Origin: Paracholeplasma morum
Lineage (GTDB): Bacteria; Bacillota_I; Bacilli_A; Acholeplasmatales; UBA5453
NCBI RefSeq assembly: GCF_016907055.1
Contig: NZ_JAFBBG010000011.1
Coordinates: forward strand, 1-46,026
Length of the DNA stretch: 46,026 nucleotides
Reading direction: 5' to 3'
Within the stretch, counting starts at the first letter, position 1. Each line of letters begins with the position of its first letter. Positions 25,166 through 33,950 of the stretch are shown piece after piece. Made by a program: the position numbers and the translations under genes. Under the pieces are notes generated by a model. It was not told the origin of the DNA and searched no databases. It was given only the letters and a program-made list of their open reading frames with translations.

Positions 25166-25621
25166 CTAGAAAGGAAGATCATCAAAGAAGTCTTCATTAT
25201 AATCAATGAAACGGTCAACGTCATTTACAAACTTCTCTTCACCATTTTGATTTACGTATGAACGTTGTTTAAAATGAGCTCTACCTTTTGATCCGACTAC
25301 TTTAGACCAATCCATTACGAGTTTTTCACCATGTTTCTTCTGTCCTATACTTCTAAAGAATCCAGAAAGTCTCCACTCTAAAGAACGATATAAGATTAAA
25401 TCAAACTTGATAGTTGAAATACCTTCTTTTGATTCGACTTGCACTGTGATAATTGCTTTGTTACATTCTGGAATTTTTGCACTACCATTAAATCTTCCAC
25501 GTTCAAAATCTATAACCGTGAAATTGTAATCACCTTCAGGTAATAAGATATACTCTTGTCCATCGTTCTCAATGGAATCATTCCATTCAAGAACCAAATT
25601 ATTGTTGTTAATTTCTGACAT
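25166..25621 (-). CDS. DUF669 protein, SSB-like
   Basis: A 151-residue protein with LLPEGDYNFTVIDFERGRF (28-46), NKAIITVQVE and KFDLILYRSLEWRLSGFFRSIG, the pattern of DUF669. These beta-rich proteins accompany Sak4-like ATPases and helicases in phage genomes. The very acidic, aromatic C-terminal end DYNEDFFDDLPF closely resembles the tail with which bacterial SSB recruits partners, supporting a single-stranded-DNA-binding role. It sits between the Sak4-like and helicase genes, with gaps of 2 and 11 bases. Confidence 0.85.
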   Translation of the reverse strand: MSEINNNNLVLEWNDSIENDGQEYILLPEGDYNFTVIDFERGRFNGSAKIPECNKAIITVQVESKEGISTIKFDLILYRSLEWRLSGFFRSIGQKKHGEKLVMDWSKVVGSKGRAHFKQRSYVNQNGEEKFVNDVDRFIDYNEDFFDDLPF

Positions 25622-25623
25622 TT

Positions 25624-26592
25624 TTATTTTCCTCCGTTAGTTTTTGAAATTGCTTGAGTGATTTTTGACCAGTTCGGAAAAATCCATCTGGTAATAAAAT
25701 CATCTGAATAAGTTGATATATCATCTTCTAAAGAATAATGACCTTTTGTAGCGACAACGACCTTAAGTGAATTTTCTGTAATCCCTGCTTCTGCAATCAT
25801 GCTTTTAAGTTTCATAAGATTTGTGGGTTTTTCTTCAGTTTTAATTTCTTCAATCTGATTTTGCACTTCAACTTCATTAGTAAATAAATGTGCAATTGGT
25901 TTAAAACCAAGCTCTAATTCATCTGGTAAATTGAATCTATTTTTCGCATCCCAACAAGCATGATGCGTTGTATACATAACACGCTTGCCACCTTGTGCTT
26001 TTTTAGTGTTGTTATCTGTAGTTACCACGTATGTCTTGTAATTGCAGAACAGCAAAATATCACACCACTCTTTAAAAAGAGGTCCTACTTGTCTTGTTAG
26101 CTTTAATTCCCATCTATCATAAGCTGAGGTCGCCTCCGGTAATTCGAATTTCCTTGGCTTAGCATGAGCAATAACAACCACATGAATTCCAATTTCAATT
26201 ACCTTGTTTAGTAATTCAAATAATCGATTTACTTCATCTTGTAAGATGGTGTAACCACGCCCATAACCCCAGTCTTCGATATTAGCTTTTCTAAATTTTT
26301 GGCATAAGTAATCGATACAAAAACTTTCAGCTTTATCTAGCGTATCGACAACCAGTGTTTTACAAATAGTTGGATTATCTATGATGGATTTAACAATGGC
26401 GGTTAAATTCTCCCAACTCGATGTTTTGATTCTTCTACAATTTATTCGTGTACTACCGTTTTCAGTGTCAATGAATAATGGATCGGGCAGCTCGTTTGCT
26501 AGACTTGTTTTGCCGATACCTTCAGCTCCATAAATACCTAACTTGATAGGTAGTTTTTCTTCCCCTTGAATAATTTCAAATGCGAAACTCAT
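25624..26592 (-). CDS. Sak4-like phage RecA-fold ATPase (AAA_24)
   Basis: A 322-residue ATPase. Walker A GAEGIGKTS at 22-30 follows a short strand (IKLGIYG); a Walker B-type strand KTLVVDTLD (~79-87) and VHVVVIAHAKPRKFE (~139-153) follow. This is the AAA_24/Sak4 pattern: phage annealing or recombination proteins with a bare RecA core, normally next to DUF669 or SSB, as here. Residues ~255-322 form a separate, charged region (EEIKTEEKPTNLMKLKSMIA). It probably mediates single-strand annealing in phage recombination. Confidence 0.85.
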   Translation of the reverse strand: MSFAFEIIQGEEKLPIKLGIYGAEGIGKTSLANELPDPLFIDTENGSTRINCRRIKTSSWENLTAIVKSIIDNPTICKTLVVDTLDKAESFCIDYLCQKFRKANIEDWGYGRGYTILQDEVNRLFELLNKVIEIGIHVVVIAHAKPRKFELPEATSAYDRWELKLTRQVGPLFKEWCDILLFCNYKTYVVTTDNNTKKAQGGKRVMYTTHHACWDAKNRFNLPDELELGFKPIAHLFTNEVEVQNQIEEIKTEEKPTNLMKLKSMIAEAGITENSLKVVVATKGHYSLEDDISTYSDDFITRWIFPNWSKITQAISKTNGGK

Positions 26593-27779
26593 ATGTCTTT
26601 GTCCTCCTTATATTTTTCTATATTCACTTCTTCTCTCTCATCATCTAGAGATGCAACTGAGATTGAACTTTTAGCAATTGTGATGTAATCACCAAGTAGT
26701 TCATTTAGCTTTGGTTTACCTAACTGTTTTTGAATTTCAGTAATTCCTAGTAACTTAGGTTTGCTATAAGCTTCATAACCGTTATCAACTAATATCTTTG
26801 CGACACTATCGTTGTCAGTAAATGTGCGTGTCACTCTTGAATAAACTAATTTATGCTTTTTGTATTTATGGCCATCAAGTAATCTTTTCAACGCATACGC
26901 CTTTATGTCTTCAGCAAACTTGATGAGCTCATCCATTTTAGGTAGCAACTCCTCAATATCATCATCAGTGAGTAATAGGATCTCCTTTGGAGTTTCTTCA
27001 TACAATGCAAGATTAGTGTTTTTTCTAGCCACACAAACATGTTTTCCAGGACACCATTTACATCCCTTATTTGGAACTGCTATTGGATATGGTTCAAGTG
27101 TTTTTTTGATAGATGGAACAACTACATCTTTTTCCCATGCCAGCAACTCTTCAAGTAATAGCTCATACTCGGAAATATTACTAATTCTTTCTTGTAAAAT
27201 GATTAGTCTTACCTTCTTAATTGGATATAGTTTTCCTATGTTGTTGTAAAGTCCTAAAGCATATAAACCAATTTGTGAGTTTGGTTCTTTGTTACCTTCT
27301 TCTTTCATAACCCATGAATCAACCCTTGACCGACCAGTTTTTAAATCAACTACTGTCATGACATCATCAGCAATGATTCCTAAATCTAGAGTTCCAATCA
27401 TATCTTTAACCAACCATTCCATGTTTAAGGTTTCTTCAATAAATACAATAGGATCTTCACTGATTCTTTTTCGTTCTGATTCAATCAAACTCAGCACTTT
27501 GTTAGAATATCCTTCAGCAAGTCTTTGCATCTCTTCATCGTATTGCGTCAAATCTTTTATGACTTCATTAGCTGATTTAATTTCATTATTTTCAAAATCA
27601 GATATACGAAGGGATTGTCTTAGAAGTGTTTCACCTAATGTGTGTGTTTCTGTACCATATATAGCTTCAGGCCCTGGTTCATCTTGAAACATCTCAAAAA
27701 ACTTTGTACTTGCTGGACATGCGAAATATATAGATGATTTACTTGGTGAATGAGTCCTTGAATGTAATTTATCTACCAC
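26589..27779 (-). CDS. DUF2800 (Cas4/AddB-like PD-(D/E)xK) nuclease
   Basis: A protein of ~396 residues. Landmarks are SPSKSSIYFACPASTKFFEM near the start, YGTETHTLGE with the conserved His/Glu, a nuclease core (LDLGIIADDVMTVVDLKTGR with the D...D-x-K triad) and a cysteine cluster CKWCPGKHVC, as in Fe-S nucleases of the Cas4/AddB type. It is a typical partner of Sak4/DUF669 in phages. A GTG at 27777-27779, 5 bases after GGAAGGTGG, is preferred; an ATG at 27822-27824 would add 15 residues. It overlaps the upstream gene by 11 bases. Confidence 0.87.
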   Translation of the reverse strand: MVDKLHSRTHSPSKSSIYFACPASTKFFEMFQDEPGPEAIYGTETHTLGETLLRQSLRISDFENNEIKSANEVIKDLTQYDEEMQRLAEGYSNKVLSLIESERKRISEDPIVFIEETLNMEWLVKDMIGTLDLGIIADDVMTVVDLKTGRSRVDSWVMKEEGNKEPNSQIGLYALGLYNNIGKLYPIKKVRLIILQERISNISEYELLLEELLAWEKDVVVPSIKKTLEPYPIAVPNKGCKWCPGKHVCVARKNTNLALYEETPKEILLLTDDDIEELLPKMDELIKFAEDIKAYALKRLLDGHKYKKHKLVYSRVTRTFTDNDSVAKILVDNGYEAYSKPKLLGITEIQKQLGKPKLNELLGDYITIAKSSISVASLDDEREEVNIEKYKEDKDI

Positions 27780-27978
27780 AGCATCCACCTTCCGTCTTCT
27801 CTTTGATTTCACTAATAGTGACATCGCTCACTGAATCACCTGGAATAATGATTGTTACCTTTTGTGAGCTTCCAAAGAGTTTTTCAAACATACTCTTTTT
27901 TACCTTCACCTTTTTACAAGTCATAACACCTTTAGATTCCTCTTCCTTTGAAACATTGATATTCATTTTGTGTTTCAT
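27769..27978 (-). CDS. Small Lys/Glu-rich phage protein
   Basis: A 69-residue protein starting at ATG 27976-27978 behind a strong AGAAAGGAG SD (MKHKMNINVSKEEESKGV). A longer frame, open to 28110, has no SD. It is highly charged, with MTCKKVKVKKSMFEKLFGSS and a C-terminal GGCCGR. The three cysteines could bind metal, but no known finger pattern is formed. It lies between the sigma-like gene and the DUF2800 nuclease in the early operon. Function unknown. Confidence 0.6.
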   Translation of the reverse strand: MKHKMNINVSKEEESKGVMTCKKVKVKKSMFEKLFGSSQKVTIIIPGDSVSDVTISEIKEKTEGGCCGR

Positions 27979-28048
27979 CTTGTTTCTCCTTTCTGGGGAT
28001 ATTCTTTGTCCCTCACTGTATGGAGATTTAGACCACCTTTTGACCACC

Positions 28049-28459
28049 CTATTTGTCAAAAAAAGTTTTATGTTTTTTTCTAATCTGTTCGATGGACTTT
28101 TGAACTGCATTCAAGTTGACCTCTTCTTTTTTAGCTATTTCTCTTTGTGTCATACCTTTTTCGAGCATTTCTAATCTTTTTAATTGAGTATGCGTTAAAG
28201 TCTTCTTGAATGCTTGTACTTCCTTTTTTGATTCCTCATATTCCAAATCAATCAACATTTGTTCATGTGGATTAGGTTTCGTATCTTGAAACCATTCACC
28301 TTCATAATCACAATCATCAAGGGATGCCTTAACGTGATAACGCCATCTACGATTATCATTTTCAAGCTTTCGATCAGCTTCAATATGTAGTCTTCCATAC
28401 TCTTCATCAACTTCTACTTCGCTAATTGTACCGTCTGCAAAAACATACTTAATCTTCAT
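28049..28459 (-). CDS. Sigma-70 region-4-like HTH early phage protein
   Basis: A 136-residue protein. ATG 28457-28459 follows ACGGAGG, so it is preferred to an upstream TTG at 28531. The N-terminal ~70 residues are a charged beta region (MKIKYVFADGTISEVEVDEE). The C-terminal part is a sigma region-4-like helix-turn-helix: THTQLKRLEMLEKGMTQREI, then AKKEEVNLNAVQKSIEQIRK. Proteins of this build are common at the start of Gram-positive phage early operons and may help to control them. It is the first well-supported gene of the prophage early transcript. Confidence 0.75.
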   Translation of the reverse strand: MKIKYVFADGTISEVEVDEEYGRLHIEADRKLENDNRRWRYHVKASLDDCDYEGEWFQDTKPNPHEQMLIDLEYEESKKEVQAFKKTLTHTQLKRLEMLEKGMTQREIAKKEEVNLNAVQKSIEQIRKKHKTFFDK

Positions 28460-28604
28460 ATAAAAAACCTCCGTTTGATTTCTCGAGACGGAAGTTCTTG
28501 GAATTTGGGCATGCTGAAAAAACGTACACAAAACCTCGATATTTTGGATTCATCCATCTCGAATTGTTTTTGTAGTACGCTCTTTCCTTAGGAGAGCATT
28601 CCAC
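28449..28604 (-). CDS. Possible 51-residue leader protein
   Basis: A GTG at 28602-28604 opens a 51-codon frame ending at TAA 28449-28451 (ECSPKERAYYKNNSRWMNPK, then YRGFVYVFSACPNSKNFRLE). The frame stays open a further ~34 codons upstream without a start codon, which is long for such AT-rich DNA. It overlaps the 28459 gene start by 11 bases. There is no clear SD. It may be a real small early protein, or a chance frame lying in a structured RNA leader. Confidence 0.3.
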   Translation of the reverse strand: MECSPKERAYYKNNSRWMNPKYRGFVYVFSACPNSKNFRLEKSNGGFLYED

Positions 28605-28706
28605 TATTATTTTGTTACTACTTAATGAAATTAAGGAACTGCTTGATGGGTGATCGTCCCATCGCAGAAGTGAATAAGTAGTAAAATAATGTAAGTTTTA
28701 CCTTAC
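28579..28706. ncRNA. Three-hairpin structured leader
   Basis: Three consecutive foldbacks: GCTCT..CC TTA GG AGAGC (28579-28597); a 16-bp helix (28606-28611 with 28685-28690, then 28615-28624 with 28675-28684) enclosing a second stem CTGC (28639-28642) + GATGGG (28645-28650) paired with CCCATC + GCAG (28658-28667); and GTAAG/CTTAC (28691-28706). It lies between the putative early promoter and the first early gene, so it would form the 5' leader of the phage early transcript. It could be an antitermination or translation-control RNA. Confidence 0.5.
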
Positions 28707-28723
28707 ACAAAGTAGTCTACTCT

Positions 28724-28751
28724 ATTGAATTAAATAATTGAATATGGTCAA
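28724..28751 (-). promoter_or_regulatory. Putative phage early promoter
   Basis: On the minus strand TTGACC (28746-28751), a 16-base spacer and TTCAAT (28724-28729) resemble a sigma-70-type promoter directed into the structured leader and early operon. The -10 is weak. The -35 lies within a palindrome, as expected for a repressed early promoter. Confidence 0.4.
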
Positions 28752-28760
28752 ATTTACCAT
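28744..28760. promoter_or_regulatory. Operator-like palindrome over early -35
   Basis: ATGGTCAAATTTACCAT (17 bases) is an imperfect palindrome: arms ATGGT/ACCAT around an AT-rich centre. It covers the -35 of the putative early promoter and lies ~50 bases from the divergent + strand promoter, the place where a lysogeny repressor would bind. No repressor gene is visible next to it. Confidence 0.45.
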
Positions 28761-28810
28761 TATTTTTATATATGTGTTACTTAATAAATATATAGTTTTT
28801 GCGAGTTATT

Positions 28811-28819
28811 TGATATAAT
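28811..28819 (+). promoter_or_regulatory. Extended -10 promoter for the CGNR gene
   Basis: TGATATAAT is a perfect extended -10 element about 108 bases before the 28927 start codon. The -35 is poor (ATAGTT-like). The ~100-base leader holds a CCATTA/TAATGG inverted pair and ends in a TGGAGGTAA SD. The rest of the 28707-28926 gap shows only AT-rich DNA. Confidence 0.5.
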
Positions 28820-28926
28820 ATATAAGATGAGTTATTTTTATTGTTATTTTATTATGACAAAATGAAAAACCATTACTAAACACATGATTTATGCATCTAC
28901 TAATGGCTTTGTTATGGAGGTAATTT

Positions 28927-30111
28927 ATGAAAAATAATTTGAATTTGGTCGAAAATTTCTATCAAAATAGCCTTTTTACATTTGATAGTTATGAATCTTT
29001 CTGTAGAATTGACACAATATACGAAAGTCCCAAAGATGTTAGAAATGTAATTAAGATTTTTAGTGAAAATAACAAACCTATTAAATTTGCTTTTGAACCT
29101 AAGAATGGACTAGTTCGTATATCACTGAAAACAGGTGCAGTTGAAGAAAGTGACATATTAAGTTCTCTATTATCAATAAATGCAAATAAAGTTGAAGGAT
29201 ATCAAAAATTCTTCGAAAAAAATGGCTTCTTCTTTCCAATATTTTCTGATAAATTTGTAGAGATTGAAGCTGAACCTTTATTAGCAGTTATTTCAAGAAT
29301 GAGGGCAACTGTTGAGCTAATGAGTCAAATAAGTGAAATTCAACGGAAAAACTATGAGAAAATATTAACAGTTACTTTGGCTTTATTACTATCTTCAAAA
29401 AACTCGATTGCAATTGGATCCAATAAATATGAATCATGTGAACATAATACACTTTACAATGAATTAGATACAGCAAGCCAAATCAATGACAATGAAAGTA
29501 GTTTAAGAATGGACAATCAATATAATTTTATTATTACTGATTCTATCTTTGGAGAATATAAGGTTAGTTTAGATGAGTATAGATCTTACAAAGCGGATTA
29601 TGATGTTTTGAATCCTTTTTGGAGAAGAGTTTTTCACTCATATTTTCATCATCAAGATGCGAGCAAGAATGAGAGATTAATAATTGAAGTTTTATTTCAC
29701 TCATTTAAAGATATTGGAAGGTTTGAGTTTGTTACATTTAATAGCATTAATTTTATGGAAGAACCAAGATGGGAAAATTACATCGATAGATTTAAAAAAG
29801 CTGTTCTTGATGTTGCAAGAATTGTAGTTGCAGAGGAAATCAACTCAAATATTACAGGTGTCTATCCTGAATATGATAGCACTATTATGGAACCGAGATG
29901 GCGTGTTGAATCGTTGATGAGTGCACTATATTTCTCAATATTTTACATGAAGCCTAATTTAGAACTAACTAGACTATGCGAGAACCCCAAGTGTGGTCGT
30001 TACTTTAAAGTAAGTCGCACTTCTTTAAAGAAAAAATACTGTTGCACTGAATGTGCAAATCGAGCTAATCAAAATAGATATAGAGCAAGAAAAAAAGAAG
30101 TTACTATATAA
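28927..30111 (+). CDS. CGNR-type zinc-finger protein (DUF6076-like)
   Basis: A 394-residue protein. The last ~45 residues carry LCENPKCGRYFKVSRTSLKK, then KYCCTECANRANQNRYRARK: two Cys pairs, an 'A/G-N-R' motif and a basic end, matching the CGNR zinc finger thought to bind DNA. The N-terminal ~340 residues are helical and unlike the common ABATE partner domain; they resemble DUF6076 from memory. It has a TGGAGG SD and its own promoter. It faces the restriction-modification operon across a shared terminator, so it may belong to the defence island or be a regulator at the prophage border. Function unproven. Confidence 0.7.
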   Translation: MKNNLNLVENFYQNSLFTFDSYESFCRIDTIYESPKDVRNVIKIFSENNKPIKFAFEPKNGLVRISLKTGAVEESDILSSLLSINANKVEGYQKFFEKNGFFFPIFSDKFVEIEAEPLLAVISRMRATVELMSQISEIQRKNYEKILTVTLALLLSSKNSIAIGSNKYESCEHNTLYNELDTASQINDNESSLRMDNQYNFIITDSIFGEYKVSLDEYRSYKADYDVLNPFWRRVFHSYFHHQDASKNERLIIEVLFHSFKDIGRFEFVTFNSINFMEEPRWENYIDRFKKAVLDVARIVVAEEINSNITGVYPEYDSTIMEPRWRVESLMSALYFSIFYMKPNLELTRLCENPKCGRYFKVSRTSLKKKYCCTECANRANQNRYRARKKEVTI

Positions 30112-30115
30112 CAAA

Positions 30116-30142
30116 AAAAGAGAGACTGAATATCTCTCTTTT
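30116..30142. terminator. Bidirectional terminator between CGNR gene and R-M operon
   Basis: A perfect 10-bp stem AAAAGAGAGA/TCTCTCTTTT (30116-30125 and 30133-30142) with a 7-base loop, followed by T-rich sequence on the + strand and preceded by an A-run that gives U's on the minus strand. It serves both converging genes, which end at 30111 and 30148. Confidence 0.85.
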
Positions 30143-30147
30143 GATTT

Positions 30148-31401
30148 TTAATCGGTCAACACTTTTTCTATTTCAATACTTAGAAGTTCTTTATCATAAT
30201 CATGATTTCCATCATAATTTTTTAGTAGGTATCGTGTATCGACAACAATACCTTGGATTCGTTCATAAACCTGATGGGTACTAATCCAATCGCCAATGGC
30301 TTCTGCAACATTACCATACCATCCAGTAATCTTAAAATCATTATTTGATTTGTTAAAAGGCATAATGAAAGCATTAAACACTTCTAAACCAACTGGTGCT
30401 TTATTATTCTTTACATACTGACCATAAGTGATTTGCTTATTAATGTCAGATGACTGTGGTAATGCATTGATACCTAATCTAGGCAATATACCGTAGCGAT
30501 AGTATTTTGCATCTAGGACATAATATTTATCTCTATAAATCATGATTGTATCTGGTTCAAGAGCCGATGTAGGTCTACCTTTAGCTGGTCCGTATTTCTC
30601 AGTCCATTTTGCATGTGGGAAATAATCATGTTTATTAGGTTCCCCAAAGTACTTATCAATAAGTTTTTCCCAAACTGTTTCAAATCTATCTGTTCCAAAG
30701 TAAAATTGCTTATCAATTGTTTTATCATCCATAAACTCAATCATGGCAATCATTGATCTAAATAATTTCTTATCATTGTCATTATTAGTATTAGACAATT
30801 TATCGTTTAAGGTCGCAATAAATTTTGTCTTATCAAAAACAATATCTGGTTGTTCAGGCTTATTCGTAGTATAAAGCCAACCAATTTTCTCAAAACTTTC
30901 ATAAACACAATACTTATGTATTCGTGTAATTAGCCGATTTGAATTTTGGGAAGAAACTCTGACCACCTGATTAAAGTATAAAAGTGATTTACCTTGAATC
31001 ATTGGAGTTTGAGTTTTAATTGTTCTGCTCCAATCAGTCTTTCCTCGCTTATCCACTTTGTAAGTTGATTCTGTTTCTGTATAATAATTTCCATTATGAT
31101 CTAAGTAGTAATTAATAACATTTAGGTAGGCTTGTATAGGGAACTCAACTGAATGTGGAGCGGTAAACCTATCCATATGAAGAATTCTATCTGTTTTATC
31201 TGTAAAAGTAGCTAAAACATTAAATAGATTTTTTATATCCCTTTTTAGTTCATCCTCGCTTGTAGGTAATTCATACCCCATTGGAAAATAGATTACAACA
31301 TTATCACTATCAGCCTTTACTCCGACAAATCTATCTCCATCTTCGTTACTATTTACGTGACAGTGTTCACGCAAATTAAAATGATCACGATCTATTGGCA
31401 T
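30148..31401 (-). CDS. LlaJI-family restriction endonuclease subunit
   Basis: A 417-residue nuclease subunit. The catalytic PD-(D/E)xK core is plain: SALEPDTIMIYRDKYYVLDAKYY, with Asp284 and D297-A-K299. RPTSALEPD and the following 'YGILPRLGINALPQSSDINK' agree with the LlaJI endonuclease family, McrC-like partners of an McrB-type motor. It is the last gene of the operon, 17 bases after the AAA+ gene. In LlaJI systems (known from a Lactococcus plasmid) this subunit cuts unmodified DNA once the motor has engaged the site. Confidence 0.88.
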   Translation of the reverse strand: MPIDRDHFNLREHCHVNSNEDGDRFVGVKADSDNVVIYFPMGYELPTSEDELKRDIKNLFNVLATFTDKTDRILHMDRFTAPHSVEFPIQAYLNVINYYLDHNGNYYTETESTYKVDKRGKTDWSRTIKTQTPMIQGKSLLYFNQVVRVSSQNSNRLITRIHKYCVYESFEKIGWLYTTNKPEQPDIVFDKTKFIATLNDKLSNTNNDNDKKLFRSMIAMIEFMDDKTIDKQFYFGTDRFETVWEKLIDKYFGEPNKHDYFPHAKWTEKYGPAKGRPTSALEPDTIMIYRDKYYVLDAKYYRYGILPRLGINALPQSSDINKQITYGQYVKNNKAPVGLEVFNAFIMPFNKSNNDFKITGWYGNVAEAIGDWISTHQVYERIQGIVVDTRYLLKNYDGNHDYDKELLSIEIEKVLTD

Positions 31402-31418
31402 GTAATATACTCACCCCA

Positions 31419-33950
31419 TTAATTTCTTACTAGAGTGTTGTATATATTCTCTTTAAAGACTTCGAATCGTTCATCACCTTTTGCACTCAAAAAATGTTCA
31501 ATTACGTCTTCTAGACTTCTAACATTATCTAAATCGAAGATATCTTCTTTTGTGAATTTAAAAGCATCGTCCCATAAATATTTGAGAACCTTTTCTGGAA
31601 ATCTACTATTTTGTTTTTCATCACCTTGAATATATTTTAGATCCTCTATTGAAACAAAATGTGTTCCTAATCGTTTATCCTCTGAAGAGGTCATTCTAAT
31701 ATTTTTTTGCAGTATGATATTATTTATTTCTGAAAAGAATTTTTCCCAAGTAACTGTAGTATCCAGTATTCTCGCATTAGCCAATTCACTTTCTTTTCCT
31801 TCTTTAAACTTATTTTTGATAAGTCTCATACTCCATCTTCTTTGGAATGCAGTGTCAAGGGTAAAAACATTTTGGTCGCTTGTATTCATTGTACATAATA
31901 TTGACATATTTGATGGGATTGATACTTTATAGTTTTCATTACCATATACAATTTTGGCTATGTCACTATTAGTTATTTTATATTCACTACTTCCATCTTT
32001 ATTTCGATCTAATAATTGGAAAATATCACCAAAAATAGCAGGTGCATTACCTCTATTGACCTCTTCAATAATTAGATAGAACATCTTATTAGGGTTAATA
32101 TAGGATTTTCTTAATAGTTTCGTAAATGGACCCGGAGTAAACTTATAGCTTACAGATCCATCGTCATCTAGTCTAGGTAATATTTGACCAACAAAATCAG
32201 AATAAGTATAGTCAGGATGGAATACTAAACGTTCAATTCTATCATCATCATCGCAATACTCGTTTTTTATAGTCCATGATTTACCTGCACCAGGAACACC
32301 ATAGAGTATGATATTAGTACCTCCAGTTAATTTGTCTACTTCAACATCATCAAATATCACATCTTGATCTTCATCAAAAATCGTATTTTTACAATACTTA
32401 TGGAAAACTTTTGAAAAAACAACATTTGATATTTCACATCTTCTAACAAACTCATTAATTTGTCCTAATCTTCCGTATGATGTTTCTGATGGTGTAATAT
32501 TTAACAGTGAAAGAACCTTTAATTGCCAATCTCTATTATAGAAGACAGGAAATAAATCTGGAAAAATCATGTGGAAATACTTAGTAACCCACAAACTATC
32601 AACATATTCAGGAATAATAGTGAATAGTTTGGAGTACAAAGAAAGGTATTGTTCTACTGATTCTAATGGAAGTGATTCTTTGATGGCTTTAACAGCATTC
32701 ACTAGACCATCTCTAACTTTAACTCCAATAATTATAGTTTCATCAAGTTGAAGTTCTTTTGGATTACGTGCGGTTCCAGTCATCCAAGTTCCATTTCTTT
32801 TAAATAAAGGATACTTAAATGCATTCCCGTTTTTTATACTTCCAAATAAATCTGTATTCCTCTTCACATATTCAAGTTCATGACATAGATTATCAGAGTT
32901 ACCTCCTAAAAATAAAGCATTTAATAACTCTTCGCCGGAGTAAGTTGATAATTTGTCGATACCATAATTTTCGTTAAAGCTAACATAGATTCTTTGTGCT
33001 TCTAAATCATCCCCAGTAAACTCCTCGCCTTTTTCTTTAAACCATTCTGGAGTAAGAATCTTAGATGTTTTTTTAGTGTCATCACTAAATAATGATTTGG
33101 TAGAGCATAGAAAATCGATGTATTCAGAATCGCTGAAATTATAATTTTTACTTTCAAATTCATATACCTTCTTTGATATTAAAGGTATATACTCTTCTTT
33201 CAATGTTAATTTATCATTTGAACTCTCTATGTATTCTAGAAGTTCAATTGCTTTGTTCATTCTATTATCAAACTTACCTCTCAATGTTTTAAACTCTTCG
33301 ATTACGGAAATGCCACTGTTATACGTTTGATCTCCTTCTTCCCTTAACAATTTGATGTATAGCATTGTTTCCAAAAAGTCTGAATATTTTTTAGTAGTGG
33401 CAACAAGATATCTATACTCATTCATTGTAATAGAATATGATCCAGTTGCTTTTCCCAATTCTAATAATATCTTATTTAGAAACATTATCGGGAAAATGGC
33501 ATACTCTCCTCTAACGTTTGCTTTACCTTCATCAATCGATGAAGAAATATACATTTTTTCAATTTGTCTTGTAATAATATCTTGATATAATTCTGTTTTT
33601 TCAAAATCACCAGAACATCTATTTAATATTTCATAATATGTATCTGTAAAAATACATTCATCGTACTTAGATGATGTCATTTTAATTAATCCAAAAAAAG
33701 CAGCAACCCTTAATGCTCTATAATTATCTGACAATCTTAAATTGGGTTTGACTGAATTAATCAAACTCACTTTTTTACTTATATGCTCTTCTAAATTGAC
33801 TGAAACTCCAGGATTATCTTTATAATCTTTTAAAAATGTGACTAAATAACAAAGATGAGCAAAATTAGTTGAATGTTTTACTAAATACCAACATTCATAA
33901 TCTTGTGCAGACTTAAGTTCGTTCAATTTTCTTTCTAACAATGGATTCAT
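31419..33950 (-). CDS. McrB-like AAA+ motor subunit of LlaJI-type system
   Basis: An 843-residue protein. The C-terminal ~300 residues are an McrB-type AAA+ NTPase: Walker A GVPGAGKS (551-558), Walker B YLIIEEVNRGN (625-635), sensor CTMNTSDQN (686-694) and the RRW arginine pair (704-706). McrB-type proteins normally hydrolyse GTP. The N-terminal ~520 residues are unique to this kind of protein and are the likely DNA-recognition region (LlaJI R1). It overlaps the cytosine methyltransferase gene by four bases (33947-33950). It would translocate DNA or signal to the nuclease encoded next. Confidence 0.9.
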   Translation of the reverse strand: MNPLLERKLNELKSAQDYECWYLVKHSTNFAHLCYLVTFLKDYKDNPGVSVNLEEHISKKVSLINSVKPNLRLSDNYRALRVAAFFGLIKMTSSKYDECIFTDTYYEILNRCSGDFEKTELYQDIITRQIEKMYISSSIDEGKANVRGEYAIFPIMFLNKILLELGKATGSYSITMNEYRYLVATTKKYSDFLETMLYIKLLREEGDQTYNSGISVIEEFKTLRGKFDNRMNKAIELLEYIESSNDKLTLKEEYIPLISKKVYEFESKNYNFSDSEYIDFLCSTKSLFSDDTKKTSKILTPEWFKEKGEEFTGDDLEAQRIYVSFNENYGIDKLSTYSGEELLNALFLGGNSDNLCHELEYVKRNTDLFGSIKNGNAFKYPLFKRNGTWMTGTARNPKELQLDETIIIGVKVRDGLVNAVKAIKESLPLESVEQYLSLYSKLFTIIPEYVDSLWVTKYFHMIFPDLFPVFYNRDWQLKVLSLLNITPSETSYGRLGQINEFVRRCEISNVVFSKVFHKYCKNTIFDEDQDVIFDDVEVDKLTGGTNIILYGVPGAGKSWTIKNEYCDDDDRIERLVFHPDYTYSDFVGQILPRLDDDGSVSYKFTPGPFTKLLRKSYINPNKMFYLIIEEVNRGNAPAIFGDIFQLLDRNKDGSSEYKITNSDIAKIVYGNENYKVSIPSNMSILCTMNTSDQNVFTLDTAFQRRWSMRLIKNKFKEGKESELANARILDTTVTWEKFFSEINNIILQKNIRMTSSEDKRLGTHFVSIEDLKYIQGDEKQNSRFPEKVLKYLWDDAFKFTKEDIFDLDNVRSLEDVIEHFLSAKGDERFEVFKENIYNTLVRN

